Part shown: positions 16,132-24,686 of the stretch, in pieces | Layout of the letters: every line of letters begins with the position of its first letter | Numbering within the stretch: the stretch's first letter is position 1 | Source of the DNA: an uncultured Acidimicrobiales bacterium | GTDB lineage: Bacteria > Actinomycetota > Acidimicrobiia > Acidimicrobiales > SHLQ01 | Length of the DNA stretch: 37,262 nucleotides | NCBI GenBank assembly: GCA_938002955.1 | Contig: CALLAA010000082.1 | Location: 1-37,262 of the forward strand | Direction: 5' to 3' | Made by a program: the position numbers and the translations under genes | Notes under the pieces: model-generated | Told to the model about the DNA's origin: nothing | The model's input: only the letters and a program-made list of their open reading frames with translations | Database searches by the model: none

Positions 16132-16262
16132 CACCGCAGCCGCAGCGCTACACTCTCGACGGCTACCAACCGAAGTCCGGTGAGATTCCGGCACTGTCCC
16201 GCAACGGTGATGTTTCCGCAAGGAAGCGAGTCCGGTCGAGTTGTGGCCAACAACTACACCAA
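16132..16262 (+). ncRNA. Cobalamin riboswitch (AdoCbl class)
   Basis: The conserved core is plain: AAGTCCGGTGAGATTCCGGC, then ACTGTCCCGCAACGGTGA, then GAAGCGAGTCCGGTCGA. This corresponds to the usual order GGTGnnAAnnCC, GCnGnCCCGCnACnGT and AGnCnG of B12 riboswitches. It lies upstream of the btuF-like gene at 16326, with about 60 nt between core and start where an expression platform could act. Binding of adenosylcobalamin is expected to reduce expression of the downstream uptake and salvage genes. The exact outer boundaries are approximate. Confidence 0.92.
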
Positions 16263-16325
16263 CACCCTCGAGGAAGGGGCTGGTCGTCACGGAACTCCTG
16301 TGTGCGATCGGCCAGGAGATATCCA

Positions 16326-17372
16326 ATGAAACTCATCAAACTGATCGCACTTCTTGCGACACTCACGATCGTGGCCGCCGCGTGCGGTAGCGATACCGCA
16401 GCGTCAGTCGAGGCCGCAGCCGAAGCTGCCGCGGCCGACGCCGGCGAGGCAATGGCCGATGACGACGCCATGGAAGACGAAGACGCAATGGCCGAGGACG
16501 CCATGGAAGAGGAGGAGCACTCCGAGGACGCCATGGAAGACGACGCTGCGATGGAAGAAGACGCTGCGATGGAAGACGAAGAGGCCATGGCCGACGACAC
16601 GATGCGCATTGTTTCGTTGTCGCCGACCGCTACCGAAATGCTCTTCGCCGTTGGCGCCGGCGACCTCGTCGTTGCGGTAGATGCGTTCTCGAACTTCCCA
16701 GCCGAAGCCCCCGTGACCGAACTCTCGGGTTGGGAACCAAACCTCGAAGCAATCGCCGGCTACGAGCCGACCCATGTCTTCTCCTCAGGTCCCATCGAAG
16801 GCCTCGACGCACTCAGCATCGAGAACGTCGTCTTGCCCGCAGCCGCGACCTTCGACGACGTATACGCCCAGATCGAACAGGTCGGCGCGGCTACCGGTCA
16901 TGTCGGAGATGCCGCCGAGGTCGTCGCGAACATGCAGACCGACATCCAGGCGGTACTCGACGCACTTCCCGAGCGCGAGACTGCATTGACCTATTACCAC
17001 GAGCTCGACAACACCCTGTACAGCGTCACGTCCGGCACGTTCATCGGCGAGGTCTATTCGTTGCTCGGCCTCGAGAACGCTGTCGACGCCGCAGATCCCG
17101 AGAACGCTGCATTCGGATACCCACAGGTCACCGAGGAATACTTGGTGACGGCGAACCCCGACATCATCTTCCTCGCCGACACCATCTGCTGCGGACAGAC
17201 GGCCGAGACGGTCGCTGCTCGTCCGGGCTGGGATCAGCTGAGCGCAGTGCAGAACGGCAACATCGTTGAGCTGAACGATGACATTGCGAGCCGCTGGAGC
17301 CCTCGACTGGTCGAGTTCATCCAGGCCGCTGGCGAAGCAATCGCCGCTATCGACGCCGTGCCGGCGAGCTAG
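16326..17372 (+). CDS. btuF: Corrinoid-binding lipoprotein of ABC transporter (BtuF-like)
   Basis: This encodes 348 residues from ATG 16326, behind the B12 riboswitch with an SD-like AGGAGA. The signal ends in VAAACGS (lipobox). Residues ~22-92 form an acidic Ala/Glu/Asp/Met linker made of repeats such as DAMEED. The binding domain begins at MRIVSLSPTATEMLFAVGAG, a start typical of the FecB/BtuF-type family, and includes GWEPNLEAIAGYEPTHVFSS and a DTICCGQTAE loop with paired cysteines. It should capture cobalamin or cobinamide outside the membrane and hand it to BtuCD. The riboswitch and downstream cobalamin genes support corrinoid over siderophore. The long linker before the binding domain is unusual. 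Confidence 0.9.
   Translation: MKLIKLIALLATLTIVAAACGSDTAASVEAAAEAAAADAGEAMADDDAMEDEDAMAEDAMEEEEHSEDAMEDDAAMEEDAAMEDEEAMADDTMRIVSLSPTATEMLFAVGAGDLVVAVDAFSNFPAEAPVTELSGWEPNLEAIAGYEPTHVFSSGPIEGLDALSIENVVLPAAATFDDVYAQIEQVGAATGHVGDAAEVVANMQTDIQAVLDALPERETALTYYHELDNTLYSVTSGTFIGEVYSLLGLENAVDAADPENAAFGYPQVTEEYLVTANPDIIFLADTICCGQTAETVAARPGWDQLSAVQNGNIVELNDDIASRWSPRLVEFIQAAGEAIAAIDAVPAS
16464..16600 (+). repeat. Degenerate coding repeats for the acidic linker of BtuF
   Basis: Imperfect short repeats (GACGCCATGGAAGA and the GCTGCGATGGAAGA variant) recur at about 15-30 nt spacing at least five times, encoding the DAMEE/AAMEE linker. Such low-complexity repeats can expand or contract by slippage, so the tether length may vary between strains. 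Confidence 0.7.
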
Positions 17373-17402
17373 TTCGCTCGCTCGGACAAAGCTGAGTATG
17401 TG

Positions 17403-18440
17403 ATGAACGTCCGTCCCGCCGCCGCCAGGGTCACCTGGTTGGTCGGCGCGGCGGCGTTCGTCATTTTTGCGTGCGCACTTGCGCTCCTGATCGGCCCGAC
17501 GTCGATCGATCGGACGAGCATCCTGCTCGAAGCACTCGACGCAGTTCTGCCCGTCGAGATCGATTCTGGGCTCAACGACCGTCAGGCATCGATCGTACGA
17601 ACGTTACGACTTCCGCGGGTCGCACTGGGCCTGCTCGTCGGGGCTGCCCTGTCAACCGCTGGCGCCACCTTCCAGGGTGTCTTTCGCAATCCGCTCGCCG
17701 ACCCGTACCTCCTCGGCGTCGCCGCCGGCGGAGGGTTTGGGGCCACGATCGCGTTCGTCTACAACCTTGGCGACGGCCGAGGGTTCCTCGACATGGTGCA
17801 GATCTTTGCGTTCATCGGAGCCTTGACAGCCGTCGGCCTCACCTGGACGATGGGAGTGCTCGGCGATCGGACAAGATCGGCGTCGTCGCTCATCCTGGCC
17901 GGGGTCGCAGTGGCGAGCTTCTTCACCGCCATGCAGACCTACTTGCAACAGGCGAACACCGACGACATCCGCCAGGTGTACTCATGGTTCCTCGGCGGAC
18001 TGAATACCTCGGGTTGGGTGGAGGTCACCCAGCTGCTGCCATTCGTCATCGTCGGCGTCGTCGTTCTTGTCCTCGCTAGTCGCTCGCTCGACGTGTTGGC
18101 GGTTGGCGACGACGAAGCGACCATGCTCGGCCTTTCGGTCGGGCGCACCCGCATCGTGCTCGTCGTGGTCGCCTCGTTGCTCACCGCATCGGCCGTAGCC
18201 GTGAGCGGCCTGATCTCCTTCGTGGGGTTGATCATTCCCCACACCGTGCGATTGCTCTTTGGTTCGAGCTACCGAATCGTCGTTCCGCTGTCGGTCGCTG
18301 TCGGGGCCGGCTTCCTCGTGCTTTGCGACCTGATTGCACGGACCGCCTTGTCGCCCGCAGAGCTACCCATCGGTGTCGTGACCGCCTTCTTCGGCGCCCC
18401 GTTCTTCGTGGTGATCTTGCGAACGGCGGCAGCACGATGA
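17403..18440 (+). CDS. btuC: Corrinoid ABC transporter permease (FecCD family)
   Basis: This encodes 345 residues from ATG 17403 (a GTG at 17400 would add one residue). About ten transmembrane helices are seen. Family motifs: RLPRVALGLLVGAALSTAGA and TFQGVFRNPLADPYLLGV near the first third, and SGLISFVGLIIPHTVRLLFG in the last third, where the coupling to the ATPase occurs. FecCD/BtuC permeases form a dimer that passes cobalamin or siderophore. The riboswitch and flanking genes point to corrinoids. It follows the binding protein by 30 nt and overlaps the ATPase gene by 4 nt. Confidence 0.93.
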   Translation: MNVRPAAARVTWLVGAAAFVIFACALALLIGPTSIDRTSILLEALDAVLPVEIDSGLNDRQASIVRTLRLPRVALGLLVGAALSTAGATFQGVFRNPLADPYLLGVAAGGGFGATIAFVYNLGDGRGFLDMVQIFAFIGALTAVGLTWTMGVLGDRTRSASSLILAGVAVASFFTAMQTYLQQANTDDIRQVYSWFLGGLNTSGWVEVTQLLPFVIVGVVVLVLASRSLDVLAVGDDEATMLGLSVGRTRIVLVVVASLLTASAVAVSGLISFVGLIIPHTVRLLFGSSYRIVVPLSVAVGAGFLVLCDLIARTALSPAELPIGVVTAFFGAPFFVVILRTAAAR

Positions 18441-19237
18441 CCGCCGTCTCTATCCACGATGTGTCCGTCCACGTGAAGAACGCAACTCTGCTCAACGGCG
18501 TCTCGGTCGATGTGGCTGCTGGCGAATGGCTATCGATCATCGGCCCGAACGGGGCGGGCAAGTCGACGCTGCTCCGTTCGATCGCCGGCGTGCTCGCATG
18601 CACCGGGACGGTCGAGATCGACGGCACCCCAATCGCCAACCTCTCGCCACGTCAACGCGCCGGGCTCGTCTCGTGGGTTCCCCAGACACCCACGATTCCC
18701 ATGGGCATGAACGTCCTCGACTATGTGTTGCTCGGCCGCACCCCACACCTGCATCCCCTGTCCTCACCGGGCAAGAACGACATCGACCTCGCTCGACGCG
18801 TGATCGACGAGCTCGACCTGACCGGGCTCACCGATCGGCTCGTCGAAACGCTCTCTGGCGGCGAACGCCAACGGGTCGTGATCGGCCGTGCGCTCGTCCA
18901 AGAGTCGCCAGTGATCCTGCTCGACGAACCAACGTCAGCGCTCGACCTCGGCCACCAACAAGAAGTTCTTCAACTCCTCGACCGCCTTCGCAGCACCGGC
19001 GGCCGGACGATCATTTCGACCATGCACGACCTGACCCTCGCCGGCCAGTTCGCCGATCGTCTCGTGCTGTTGGCGGCTGGCGAGATTGCTGCGATCGGAC
19101 CCGCAAGCACTGTGCTCACCTCCGAGCTCATCGAAACCCACTACCGGGCGTCGGTGAATGTCACGACCGTTGACGGCGCCGTGTTGGTCGTCCCCCGCAT
19201 CCACCAACCAGACTCATCTGCAACCAAGGAGCCCTAA
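18437..19237 (+). CDS. btuD: Corrinoid ABC transporter ATP-binding protein
   Basis: This encodes 266 residues from ATG 18437, overlapping btuC (ATGA). It has all ABC motifs: Walker A GPNGAGKST, Q-loop around VPQTPT, signature LSGGERQRVVIGRAL, Walker B VILLDEPTSALD, and switch His in ISTMHDLTLAG. Length and motif spacing match the FecE/BtuD ATPases. Frames open farther upstream lie inside btuC and are rejected. It powers the BtuC dimer at the inner face of the membrane. Its stop overlaps the cobA start by 1 nt. Confidence 0.95.
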   Translation: MTAVSIHDVSVHVKNATLLNGVSVDVAAGEWLSIIGPNGAGKSTLLRSIAGVLACTGTVEIDGTPIANLSPRQRAGLVSWVPQTPTIPMGMNVLDYVLLGRTPHLHPLSSPGKNDIDLARRVIDELDLTGLTDRLVETLSGGERQRVVIGRALVQESPVILLDEPTSALDLGHQQEVLQLLDRLRSTGGRTIISTMHDLTLAGQFADRLVLLAAGEIAAIGPASTVLTSELIETHYRASVNVTTVDGAVLVVPRIHQPDSSATKEP

Positions 19238-19803
19238 TGGCTATCGATCCACCGATGGACAACCCAGCCGAGAACAAATCTGGCGTCGCGAAATCACTCG
19301 TGGTGCTCAACACCGGGGACGGCAAAGGCAAGTCGAGCGCGGCGTTTGGCGTCATGCTCCGCGGGCTTGCCCGAGGCTGGAACGTCGCCGTCGTCCAGTT
19401 CGTGAAATCCGGAGACTGGAACGTTGGCGAGGAGAAGATTGGCCGCGAACTCGGTGTCGACTGGTTCAACGAAGGCCAAGGCTTCACCTGGAACTCCGAA
19501 GACCTTGAGCACGACAAGGCAATCGCCCAACAGGGCTGGGATCGCGCCCACGATCTCATCATGGCGGGCGACCACCAGCTGATCTTGCTCGATGAACTCA
19601 CCTACCTGATCAACTGGGGTTGGATCGAGCCCGAGCCCGTCTATGAGACCATCGGCAACCGCCCCGAGAAGGTCAGCCTCGTGATCACCGGACGCGATGC
19701 GCCGCAGGGCCTCATCGATGTATCGGACACCGTGAGCGAGGTCGTCAAGGTCAAGCACGCGTTCGACCGCGGAATCATTGCGAAGAAGGGCATCGACTAC
19801 TGA
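19237..19803 (+). CDS. cobA: Cob(I)alamin adenosyltransferase (CobA/BtuR/CobO type)
   Basis: This encodes 188 residues from ATG 19237 (TAATG overlap with btuD). The P-loop NTGDGKGKSSAAFG, VVQFVKSGDWNVGEE, LILLDELTYLINWGW and VITGRDAP are the conserved blocks of CobA-type adenosyltransferases. The enzyme transfers the adenosyl group of ATP to cob(I)alamin or cobinamide, giving the coenzyme form that also feeds the riboswitch. It is distinct from the PduO type. Position between the transporter and cobU fits corrinoid salvage. Confidence 0.95.
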   Translation: MAIDPPMDNPAENKSGVAKSLVVLNTGDGKGKSSAAFGVMLRGLARGWNVAVVQFVKSGDWNVGEEKIGRELGVDWFNEGQGFTWNSEDLEHDKAIAQQGWDRAHDLIMAGDHQLILLDELTYLINWGWIEPEPVYETIGNRPEKVSLVITGRDAPQGLIDVSDTVSEVVKVKHAFDRGIIAKKGIDY

Positions 19804-20348
19804 TGGCGACGATCGGGACCGGTTTCACCCTGCTGCTCGGCGGGGCCCGCAGCGGCAAGAGCGACCTTGCCGTCAAGCTTGGCGAATCCTGGGACGGCGA
19901 TGTCATCGTCGCCGCTACCGCTGAAGCTGGCGACGATGACATGGCGCGCCGGATCGCTCGCCATCGCTCCGAACGACCCTCCCGTTGGGGTGTCGTAGAG
20001 GCTCCGTTGCTCGGCGCTCATGAGATCGTCGACCTCGACCCTGGTGCCTTTGTCATTATCGATTGCATCACGCTGCTGGTCTCCAACCTGATGCACGCGG
20101 ACAAGACCGAAACCCAGATCGATGAGCACGCGTCGGTGTTGTCGCATGCGCTGGTCAGTCGAACCGCACCGACCATCGTGATCAGCAACGAGGTCGGGCT
20201 CGGCGTGCACCCGTCTTCGGAACTGGGGCGTCAGTACCGAGATGTTCTCGGCCGATACAACCGGCGCTTGGCCGAGCGAGCACAGACGGCCCTCTTTGTG
20301 GCTGCAGGCCGGGTGACGCCATTGGAGACGCTCGATACAACGTGGTGA
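19803..20348 (+). CDS. cobU: Adenosylcobinamide kinase / adenosylcobinamide-phosphate guanylyltransferase
   Basis: This encodes 181 residues. P-loop LLLGGARSGKSDLAVK, then IARHRSERPSRW, whose His is the expected GMP acceptor, DCITLLVSNL as Walker-B-like region and VISNEVGLGVHPSSELGRQY with the family's catalytic block. CobU/CobP phosphorylates adenosylcobinamide and adds GMP to make AdoCbi-GDP, the partner of alpha-ribazole in the last assembly step. The ATG overlaps the cobA stop by 1 nt. The next cobalamin gene, cobT, comes only after an unrelated lipoprotein gene. Confidence 0.95.
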   Translation: MATIGTGFTLLLGGARSGKSDLAVKLGESWDGDVIVAATAEAGDDDMARRIARHRSERPSRWGVVEAPLLGAHEIVDLDPGAFVIIDCITLLVSNLMHADKTETQIDEHASVLSHALVSRTAPTIVISNEVGLGVHPSSELGRQYRDVLGRYNRRLAERAQTALFVAAGRVTPLETLDTTW

Positions 20349-20415
20349 TCCCTTATGGATCTGCCCGGATGATCCGATGGATAGGGGTCTCGCTCTCGCG
20401 ACAAAGGACTCTCAT

Positions 20416-21150
20416 ATGACCACGTTCACTTCCCGTATCCTCACTGCGTTCGTTGCATTGACCCTCGTCCTCGGTGCATGTAGCTCCGACTCCGCCGAGA
20501 GCGAGTCGGCCACCGACGACGTCGAGGCTGCGGCAGCAACGGATGCAGCTGCGTCGACGGACGACGGCGAGAGCGATGCGGGCAGCGATGTCTCCGAAGA
20601 TGTCACCTCCGAGGAAGCTGCCGTAGAAGATTCGATGGAGGACGCCGACGAAGGCGATTCCATGGACGACGATGGTGAGCAGGCATCGGACAGCGGGCAG
20701 ACTTCCGAGGGAGGCGCAACAACGTCAGAGACCGAGTCGACGATGGGCGAAGCCGATCTCGCGGCGATGTTGCCATTCTTTGGCGTGACCGACCCGGCCG
20801 TCACCGCAACGTGCGTGCGCGAAGAGGCGGAGAACGAAGGCATGTCGCTCGATACGTTGATGGCCGGCGATGGCAGCTCAATGATGGTCGCTGTAGTTCG
20901 CTGCAGTCCCGAGGAGGTTCGAGCGTCGTTTGCCGTCGAGTTCGGCGACATCGACTCCAGCTCGATCGCGGCGAACCCTGGACAGATCGAATGCGCCTTT
21001 GACTCGATGCTCGAGTTCATTGCTGATATCGAGTTGGCAGAGGCCGAGGGTGTGCTGACCGGCGACGCGCCAGATGAGCTCGTCGAAAAGCTTGTGGGCG
21101 ATTGCGATATCAGCAGCGCTGATGCCGACTTCCTTTTGAACGAGGCCTAG
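20416..21150 (+). CDS. Unknown acidic lipoprotein inside the cobalamin cluster
   Basis: This encodes 244 residues from ATG 20416 (MTTFTSRILTAFVALTLVLG plus AC). The lipobox is LGAC. Residues ~22-120 are a low-complexity acidic S/D/E/A linker (SMEDADEGDSMDDDG). The C-terminal ~125 residues form a compact domain with four cysteines (TATCVREE, VVRCSPEE, IECAFDS, GDCDISS), possibly two disulfides. I do not recognise the family. It lies between cobU (67 nt) and cobT (30 nt) on the same strand, and shares the lipobox-plus-acidic-linker layout of the BtuF-like protein. A surface role linked to corrinoid capture is attractive but unproven; it could be an unrelated envelope protein. Confidence 0.85.
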   Translation: MTTFTSRILTAFVALTLVLGACSSDSAESESATDDVEAAAATDAAASTDDGESDAGSDVSEDVTSEEAAVEDSMEDADEGDSMDDDGEQASDSGQTSEGGATTSETESTMGEADLAAMLPFFGVTDPAVTATCVREEAENEGMSLDTLMAGDGSSMMVAVVRCSPEEVRASFAVEFGDIDSSSIAANPGQIECAFDSMLEFIADIELAEAEGVLTGDAPDELVEKLVGDCDISSADADFLLNEA

Positions 21151-21180
21151 TACCCGTTTCTCGGCCGATATCGTGCCGTG

Positions 21181-22200
21181 ATGGGAACCCACACGGCGCC
21201 TCGCTCCGAGGACCTCATCAACGAATTGCAGGTGGCCCCGTCGGCCGATCTGGAGTCCCGCGCCGCCGTTCAGGCTCGGGTCGACGACATCTTGCGACCC
21301 GTAGGCGCCATGGCCCGCTTCGACGAGGTAGCGGTGTGGATCGCCGGCTGGCAACGAAGTACCCAACCCACGGTCGAGACGCCCACAGCGATCATCTTCG
21401 CCGCTGATCACGGCGTGACCGCCGAAGGTGTAAGTGCTTACCCAGCCGAAGTGACCGGAGCCATGCTCGCTGCGTTCGACGCATCGAAGGCCAGCATTTC
21501 GGCTCTCGCCGCAGCAGCCGGCGCCGCTGTCCGAGCCATCGACGTCGGCGTGGGCCACCCGACCGGAAATCTCCGCATCGAACCAGCAATGTCTGCCGAA
21601 CGGTTCGCTTTGGCCTTCAACACCGGTCGCGAAGCCGTGACCGAACTCGATACCGACCTGCTCATCGTCGGCGAGATGGGTATCGGCAACACGACCGCTG
21701 CAGCTGCGGTTTCGGCGGCGATCCTTGGCCCGGACGCGTCGCCGTTTGTCGGGCGAGGCACGGGTGTTGATGATGATGCGCTGGCCAATAAGGCCGCCGT
21801 CGTCTCCGATGCGATCGCCCGAATCGCAGGAGTCACCGACCCGCTCGAGATCCTTCGCGAAGTCGGCGGCGCCGAACTTGCCGCTATGGCCGGAGCATTG
21901 TTCGAGGCCCGTCTTCGGTCGATCCCTGTTCTTCTCGACGGATACATTGCGACCTCGCCTGCACTCGTGCTCCACGCGATCGACCCCCGCCTGATCGACA
22001 ACTGTTGGGCAGGTCACTGCTCGGCCGAGCCCGGACATCGGGTTGTGCTCGATCATCTCGGCCGCGACCCACTGCTCACGCTCGATATGCGTCTCGGAGA
22101 GGCCTCGGGGGCAATGGCTGCCGTCCCGCTCGTCAAGATGGCCTGCGCGCTGGTGACCGACGTTGCGACCTTCGCCGAGTGGTTTGGCCAGGGTGAATAA
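21181..22200 (+). CDS. cobT: Nicotinate-nucleotide-dimethylbenzimidazole phosphoribosyltransferase
   Basis: This encodes 339 residues from ATG 21181 (a GTG at 21178 would add one residue). CobT blocks are present: IIFAADHGVTAEGVSAYP, LIVGEMGIGNTTAAAAV, FVGRGTGVDDDAL, and LDMRLGEASGAMAAVPLV containing the general-base Glu. The enzyme makes alpha-ribazole phosphate from nicotinate mononucleotide and a lower-ligand base such as dimethylbenzimidazole. No gene for dimethylbenzimidazole synthesis (bluB) is in the window. It overlaps cobS by 8 nt, indicating translational coupling. Confidence 0.96.
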   Translation: MGTHTAPRSEDLINELQVAPSADLESRAAVQARVDDILRPVGAMARFDEVAVWIAGWQRSTQPTVETPTAIIFAADHGVTAEGVSAYPAEVTGAMLAAFDASKASISALAAAAGAAVRAIDVGVGHPTGNLRIEPAMSAERFALAFNTGREAVTELDTDLLIVGEMGIGNTTAAAAVSAAILGPDASPFVGRGTGVDDDALANKAAVVSDAIARIAGVTDPLEILREVGGAELAAMAGALFEARLRSIPVLLDGYIATSPALVLHAIDPRLIDNCWAGHCSAEPGHRVVLDHLGRDPLLTLDMRLGEASGAMAAVPLVKMACALVTDVATFAEWFGQGE

Positions 22201-22939
22201 CCCACTCCATAGCCTGTGGGTCGCCATTGGCTTCCTGACACGCATTCCGGTTGGCGATGTCACCCGCGGCGGCCGAACCGAGGTCGATATGGCCCGTGCC
22301 GTGCCGTGGTTTCCCGTGGTCGGCGCGGCAATCGGGGCGGCGAGCGGCGGCATCTACGTCTTGGCCGACGAGTTTCTCAACGTGCGCGTTGCGGCCACGA
22401 TCGCTGTCGGCCTCGCCCTGCTCATTACGGGCGCCTTTCATCACGACGGGCTCGCCGACATCGCCGATGCATTCGGCGGAGGGTGGACCGTCGAGCGCCG
22501 ACTCGAGATACTGAAAGACTCTCGCCTGGGTACCTACGGGACGGCGGCGCTGTGCATGGCGTTGCTCACCGAGGTCCTGGCGATATCGGAGCTCAAGGGA
22601 TGGGAAGCCTTCGGCGCCATCATCGTTGCCCATAGCCTCGGCCGAGCCATGGCACTCACGGCCATGCTGCTCGCCCCGGCGGGAGGCAACGGCATGGGCG
22701 CCGACTACATGACGCGACTCTCACCGATCAGCGTGTTTTGCGGGATCCTCTTCGGCGTCATCATGACCCTCTTGTTCTCCCCCGTCTTTCCGCTCGCCAC
22801 GATCGGCGTCGCTGCCCTCCCAACGATCGCCGTCGTTGCGCTGTCGATTCGCAAGATCGGCGGCATCAACGGCGATGTGCTCGGAGCGATCACCGTTCTG
22901 AGCGGCATAGCCATCCTCATCATCGGTGGAGCAACCTGA
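22193..22939 (+). CDS. cobS: Adenosylcobinamide-GDP ribazoletransferase (cobalamin synthase)
   Basis: This encodes 248 residues from a GTG at 22193 (VNNPLHSLWVAIGFLTRIPV), which gives the normal CobS N-terminus and overlaps cobT. Six or so hydrophobic helices; family motifs GAFHHDGLADIADAFGGG (metal-binding D residues) and ILKDSRLGTYGTAAL. CobS is a membrane enzyme that joins AdoCbi-GDP and alpha-ribazole (phosphate) to form adenosylcobalamin (phosphate). With cobU and cobT it completes nucleotide-loop assembly. No cobC-type phosphatase is seen here. Confidence 0.95.
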   Translation: MNNPLHSLWVAIGFLTRIPVGDVTRGGRTEVDMARAVPWFPVVGAAIGAASGGIYVLADEFLNVRVAATIAVGLALLITGAFHHDGLADIADAFGGGWTVERRLEILKDSRLGTYGTAALCMALLTEVLAISELKGWEAFGAIIVAHSLGRAMALTAMLLAPAGGNGMGADYMTRLSPISVFCGILFGVIMTLLFSPVFPLATIGVAALPTIAVVALSIRKIGGINGDVLGAITVLSGIAILIIGGAT

Positions 22940-22964
22940 CGTCGCGAACCACCTGAATCTGCCA

Positions 22965-22982
22965 GCTGGCCGTAGCGCCAGC
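22965..22982 (+). terminator. Weak hairpin after cobS
   Basis: GCTGGC-CGTAGC-GCCAGC gives a 6-bp GC-rich stem 25 nt after the cobS stop. It is followed by GATTTC, not a run of T. It may help end the cobalamin transcript but is not a convincing intrinsic terminator. Confidence 0.28.
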
Positions 22983-23009
22983 GATTTCACCTGCAGTACT
23001 TTTCGACAC

Positions 23010-23038
23010 ACGGACGGGGGTCCGTCGAATCAAGGGGG
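23010..23038 (+). promoter_or_regulatory. Leader hairpin (ACGGAC-GGGG-GTCCGT) plus AAGGGGG ribosome site
   Basis: A perfect 6-bp stem with a GGGG loop (23010-23025) is followed 6 nt later by AAGGGGG (23032-23038), itself 6 nt before the ATG at 23045. The same design recurs before the next gene (24737-24766). The G-rich ribosome site next to a G-loop hairpin suggests shared post-transcriptional control, or a common promoter-proximal element. Confidence 0.5.
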
Positions 23039-23044
23039 CCTGCG

Positions 23045-24664
23045 ATGGGCAATATGACCAGCTATGTCGAGACGTGCGAAACCTTCCGCATCGACATTCC
23101 CGAGCACTTCAATTTCGTTCGAGACGTCATGCACGCTCGATCGGCCGAAACCCCCGACAAGGTGGCGCTTATCGGCATCGAGGCAGACGGCACAACGATC
23201 AACCGCTATACGTTCGCCGAGCTCACCGAGATGTCGAACCGGATGGCGCATCTGTTGCGCGCCAATGGGGTTGGCAAGGGCGACAAGGTCTTCGTGCAGG
23301 TTCCGCGAGTCGTCGAGTTCTATGCGGCGTTGCTCGGCTCCTTCCAGATCGGAGCGGTCCCAATGCCCGCAACAACCCAGCTCATGGGCAAGGACCAGCA
23401 GTATCGAATCAACCGTTCGGATGCGGTCGTGGTCATCTGCGACGAGGCTGGCGCCGAACGATTCGACACCGTCCGCAACTCATGCCCGACCGTTGCCACC
23501 GCGCTGATCACCGACGCCGAGCGCGACGGCTGGACCCACCTTGGCTCCGCCCTAGCCGCGCAAACCGCTGACGCCGCCGAAGTCGAGAACACCTTGGCGA
23601 CCGATCCGCTGTTGCTGTACTTCACGTCAGGAACAACCGGTGGTCCCAAGATGGTGCAGCACACCGGCAGCTACGCACTCGGCCACGAAATCACAGCTCG
23701 CTTCTGGCACGACCTCACCCCCGACGACGTGCATTGGACGGTGTCTGACACCGGTTGGGCGAAGGCCGCATGGGGCAAGCTCTTTGGCCAGTGGATCGTC
23801 GGCTGCACGATCGTGATGTGGAACATCGTCGGCAAGCCGGACTTCGACCGCATGCTCACGCTCATTCCCGAGCTCGGTGTGACGACCTTTTGCGCGCCGC
23901 CCACCCTGTACCGGGCCTTCGCGCAGATGGACCTCGCAAGCTACGACTGGTCGACGCTTCGTCATTGCACCAGCGCTGGCGAGCCGCTCAACCCAGAGGT
24001 CATCGAGACGTGGCGTAGTGCCACCGGAACCACGCCCTACGACGGATACGGCCAGACCGAAACGGTCTGTCTCGTGGCCAACTATCCGTCCGAACCTGTC
24101 AAGCCTGGTTCGATGGGGCTTCCGGCGCCAGGCATGCACGTCGATGTCGTTGACGATGACGGCAACGTGTGCGCCGATGACGTAGAGGGCAACATCTGTG
24201 TGCGAACCGAGCCCCGCCCGATCGGCCTGTTCGACGGCTACTGGCGCGACGAAGACAAGACTGCACAGGTGTTCCAGCACGGCTGGTACTACACCGGCGA
24301 CCGGGCAACACGTGACTCCGACGGTTACCTGTGGTTTGTCGGTCGTGCAGACGATGTGATCTTGTCGGCGGCGTATCGCATCGGCCCATTCGAGGTTGAG
24401 TCGTCGTTGATCGAGCATCCGGCGGTGATGGAAACCGCAGTTGTCGGCAAGCCCGACGCCGATCGCGGCAACATCGTGAAGGCGTTCATCATCCTGGCCG
24501 CTGGATACGAGCCATCTGACGAGCTAACCGCCGAGATCCAAGAACACGTGAAGACCACCACTGCGCCGTACAAGTACCCCCGCGAGATCGAATACGTCAC
24601 CGACCTGCCCAAGACGGTCTCGGGCAAGATTCGCCGTGTCGAACTACGCGAGCGGGACGCCTAG
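23045..24664 (+). CDS. Acyl-CoA synthetase, medium-chain (ACSM-like) type
   Basis: This encodes 539 residues from ATG 23045, with a strong AAGGGGG site 6 nt upstream. AMP-forming ligase motifs: LLLYFTSGTTGGPKMVQHT (ATP loop), YDGYGQTETVCLV, WYYTGDRATRDSDGYLWFVG and the C-terminal catalytic Lys in KTVSGKIRRVEL. The paired SDTGWAKAAWGKLFGQWIVG and APPTLYRAF segments are usual in the medium-chain/benzoate-type ACSM group. It would activate a carboxylic acid to its acyl-CoA through an acyl-adenylate. The substrate is unknown. It precedes a second ligase and a crotonase, so a fatty- or aromatic-acid catabolic route is likely. Confidence 0.92.
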   Translation: MGNMTSYVETCETFRIDIPEHFNFVRDVMHARSAETPDKVALIGIEADGTTINRYTFAELTEMSNRMAHLLRANGVGKGDKVFVQVPRVVEFYAALLGSFQIGAVPMPATTQLMGKDQQYRINRSDAVVVICDEAGAERFDTVRNSCPTVATALITDAERDGWTHLGSALAAQTADAAEVENTLATDPLLLYFTSGTTGGPKMVQHTGSYALGHEITARFWHDLTPDDVHWTVSDTGWAKAAWGKLFGQWIVGCTIVMWNIVGKPDFDRMLTLIPELGVTTFCAPPTLYRAFAQMDLASYDWSTLRHCTSAGEPLNPEVIETWRSATGTTPYDGYGQTETVCLVANYPSEPVKPGSMGLPAPGMHVDVVDDDGNVCADDVEGNICVRTEPRPIGLFDGYWRDEDKTAQVFQHGWYYTGDRATRDSDGYLWFVGRADDVILSAAYRIGPFEVESSLIEHPAVMETAVVGKPDADRGNIVKAFIILAAGYEPSDELTAEIQEHVKTTTAPYKYPREIEYVTDLPKTVSGKIRRVELRERDA

Positions 24665-24686
24665 CTACACGCCGGAAACGCTCGCC

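Noticed and set aside
16464-16600. CRISPR-like array
   Set aside because: The repeats are degenerate, in-frame and encode an acidic linker; no spacers or cas genes.
20878-22353. Minus-strand open frame of 491 codons
   Set aside because: It is a shadow of cobT and its flanks on the other strand; its translation has no recognisable motif, while the plus strand encodes clear CobT and CobS.
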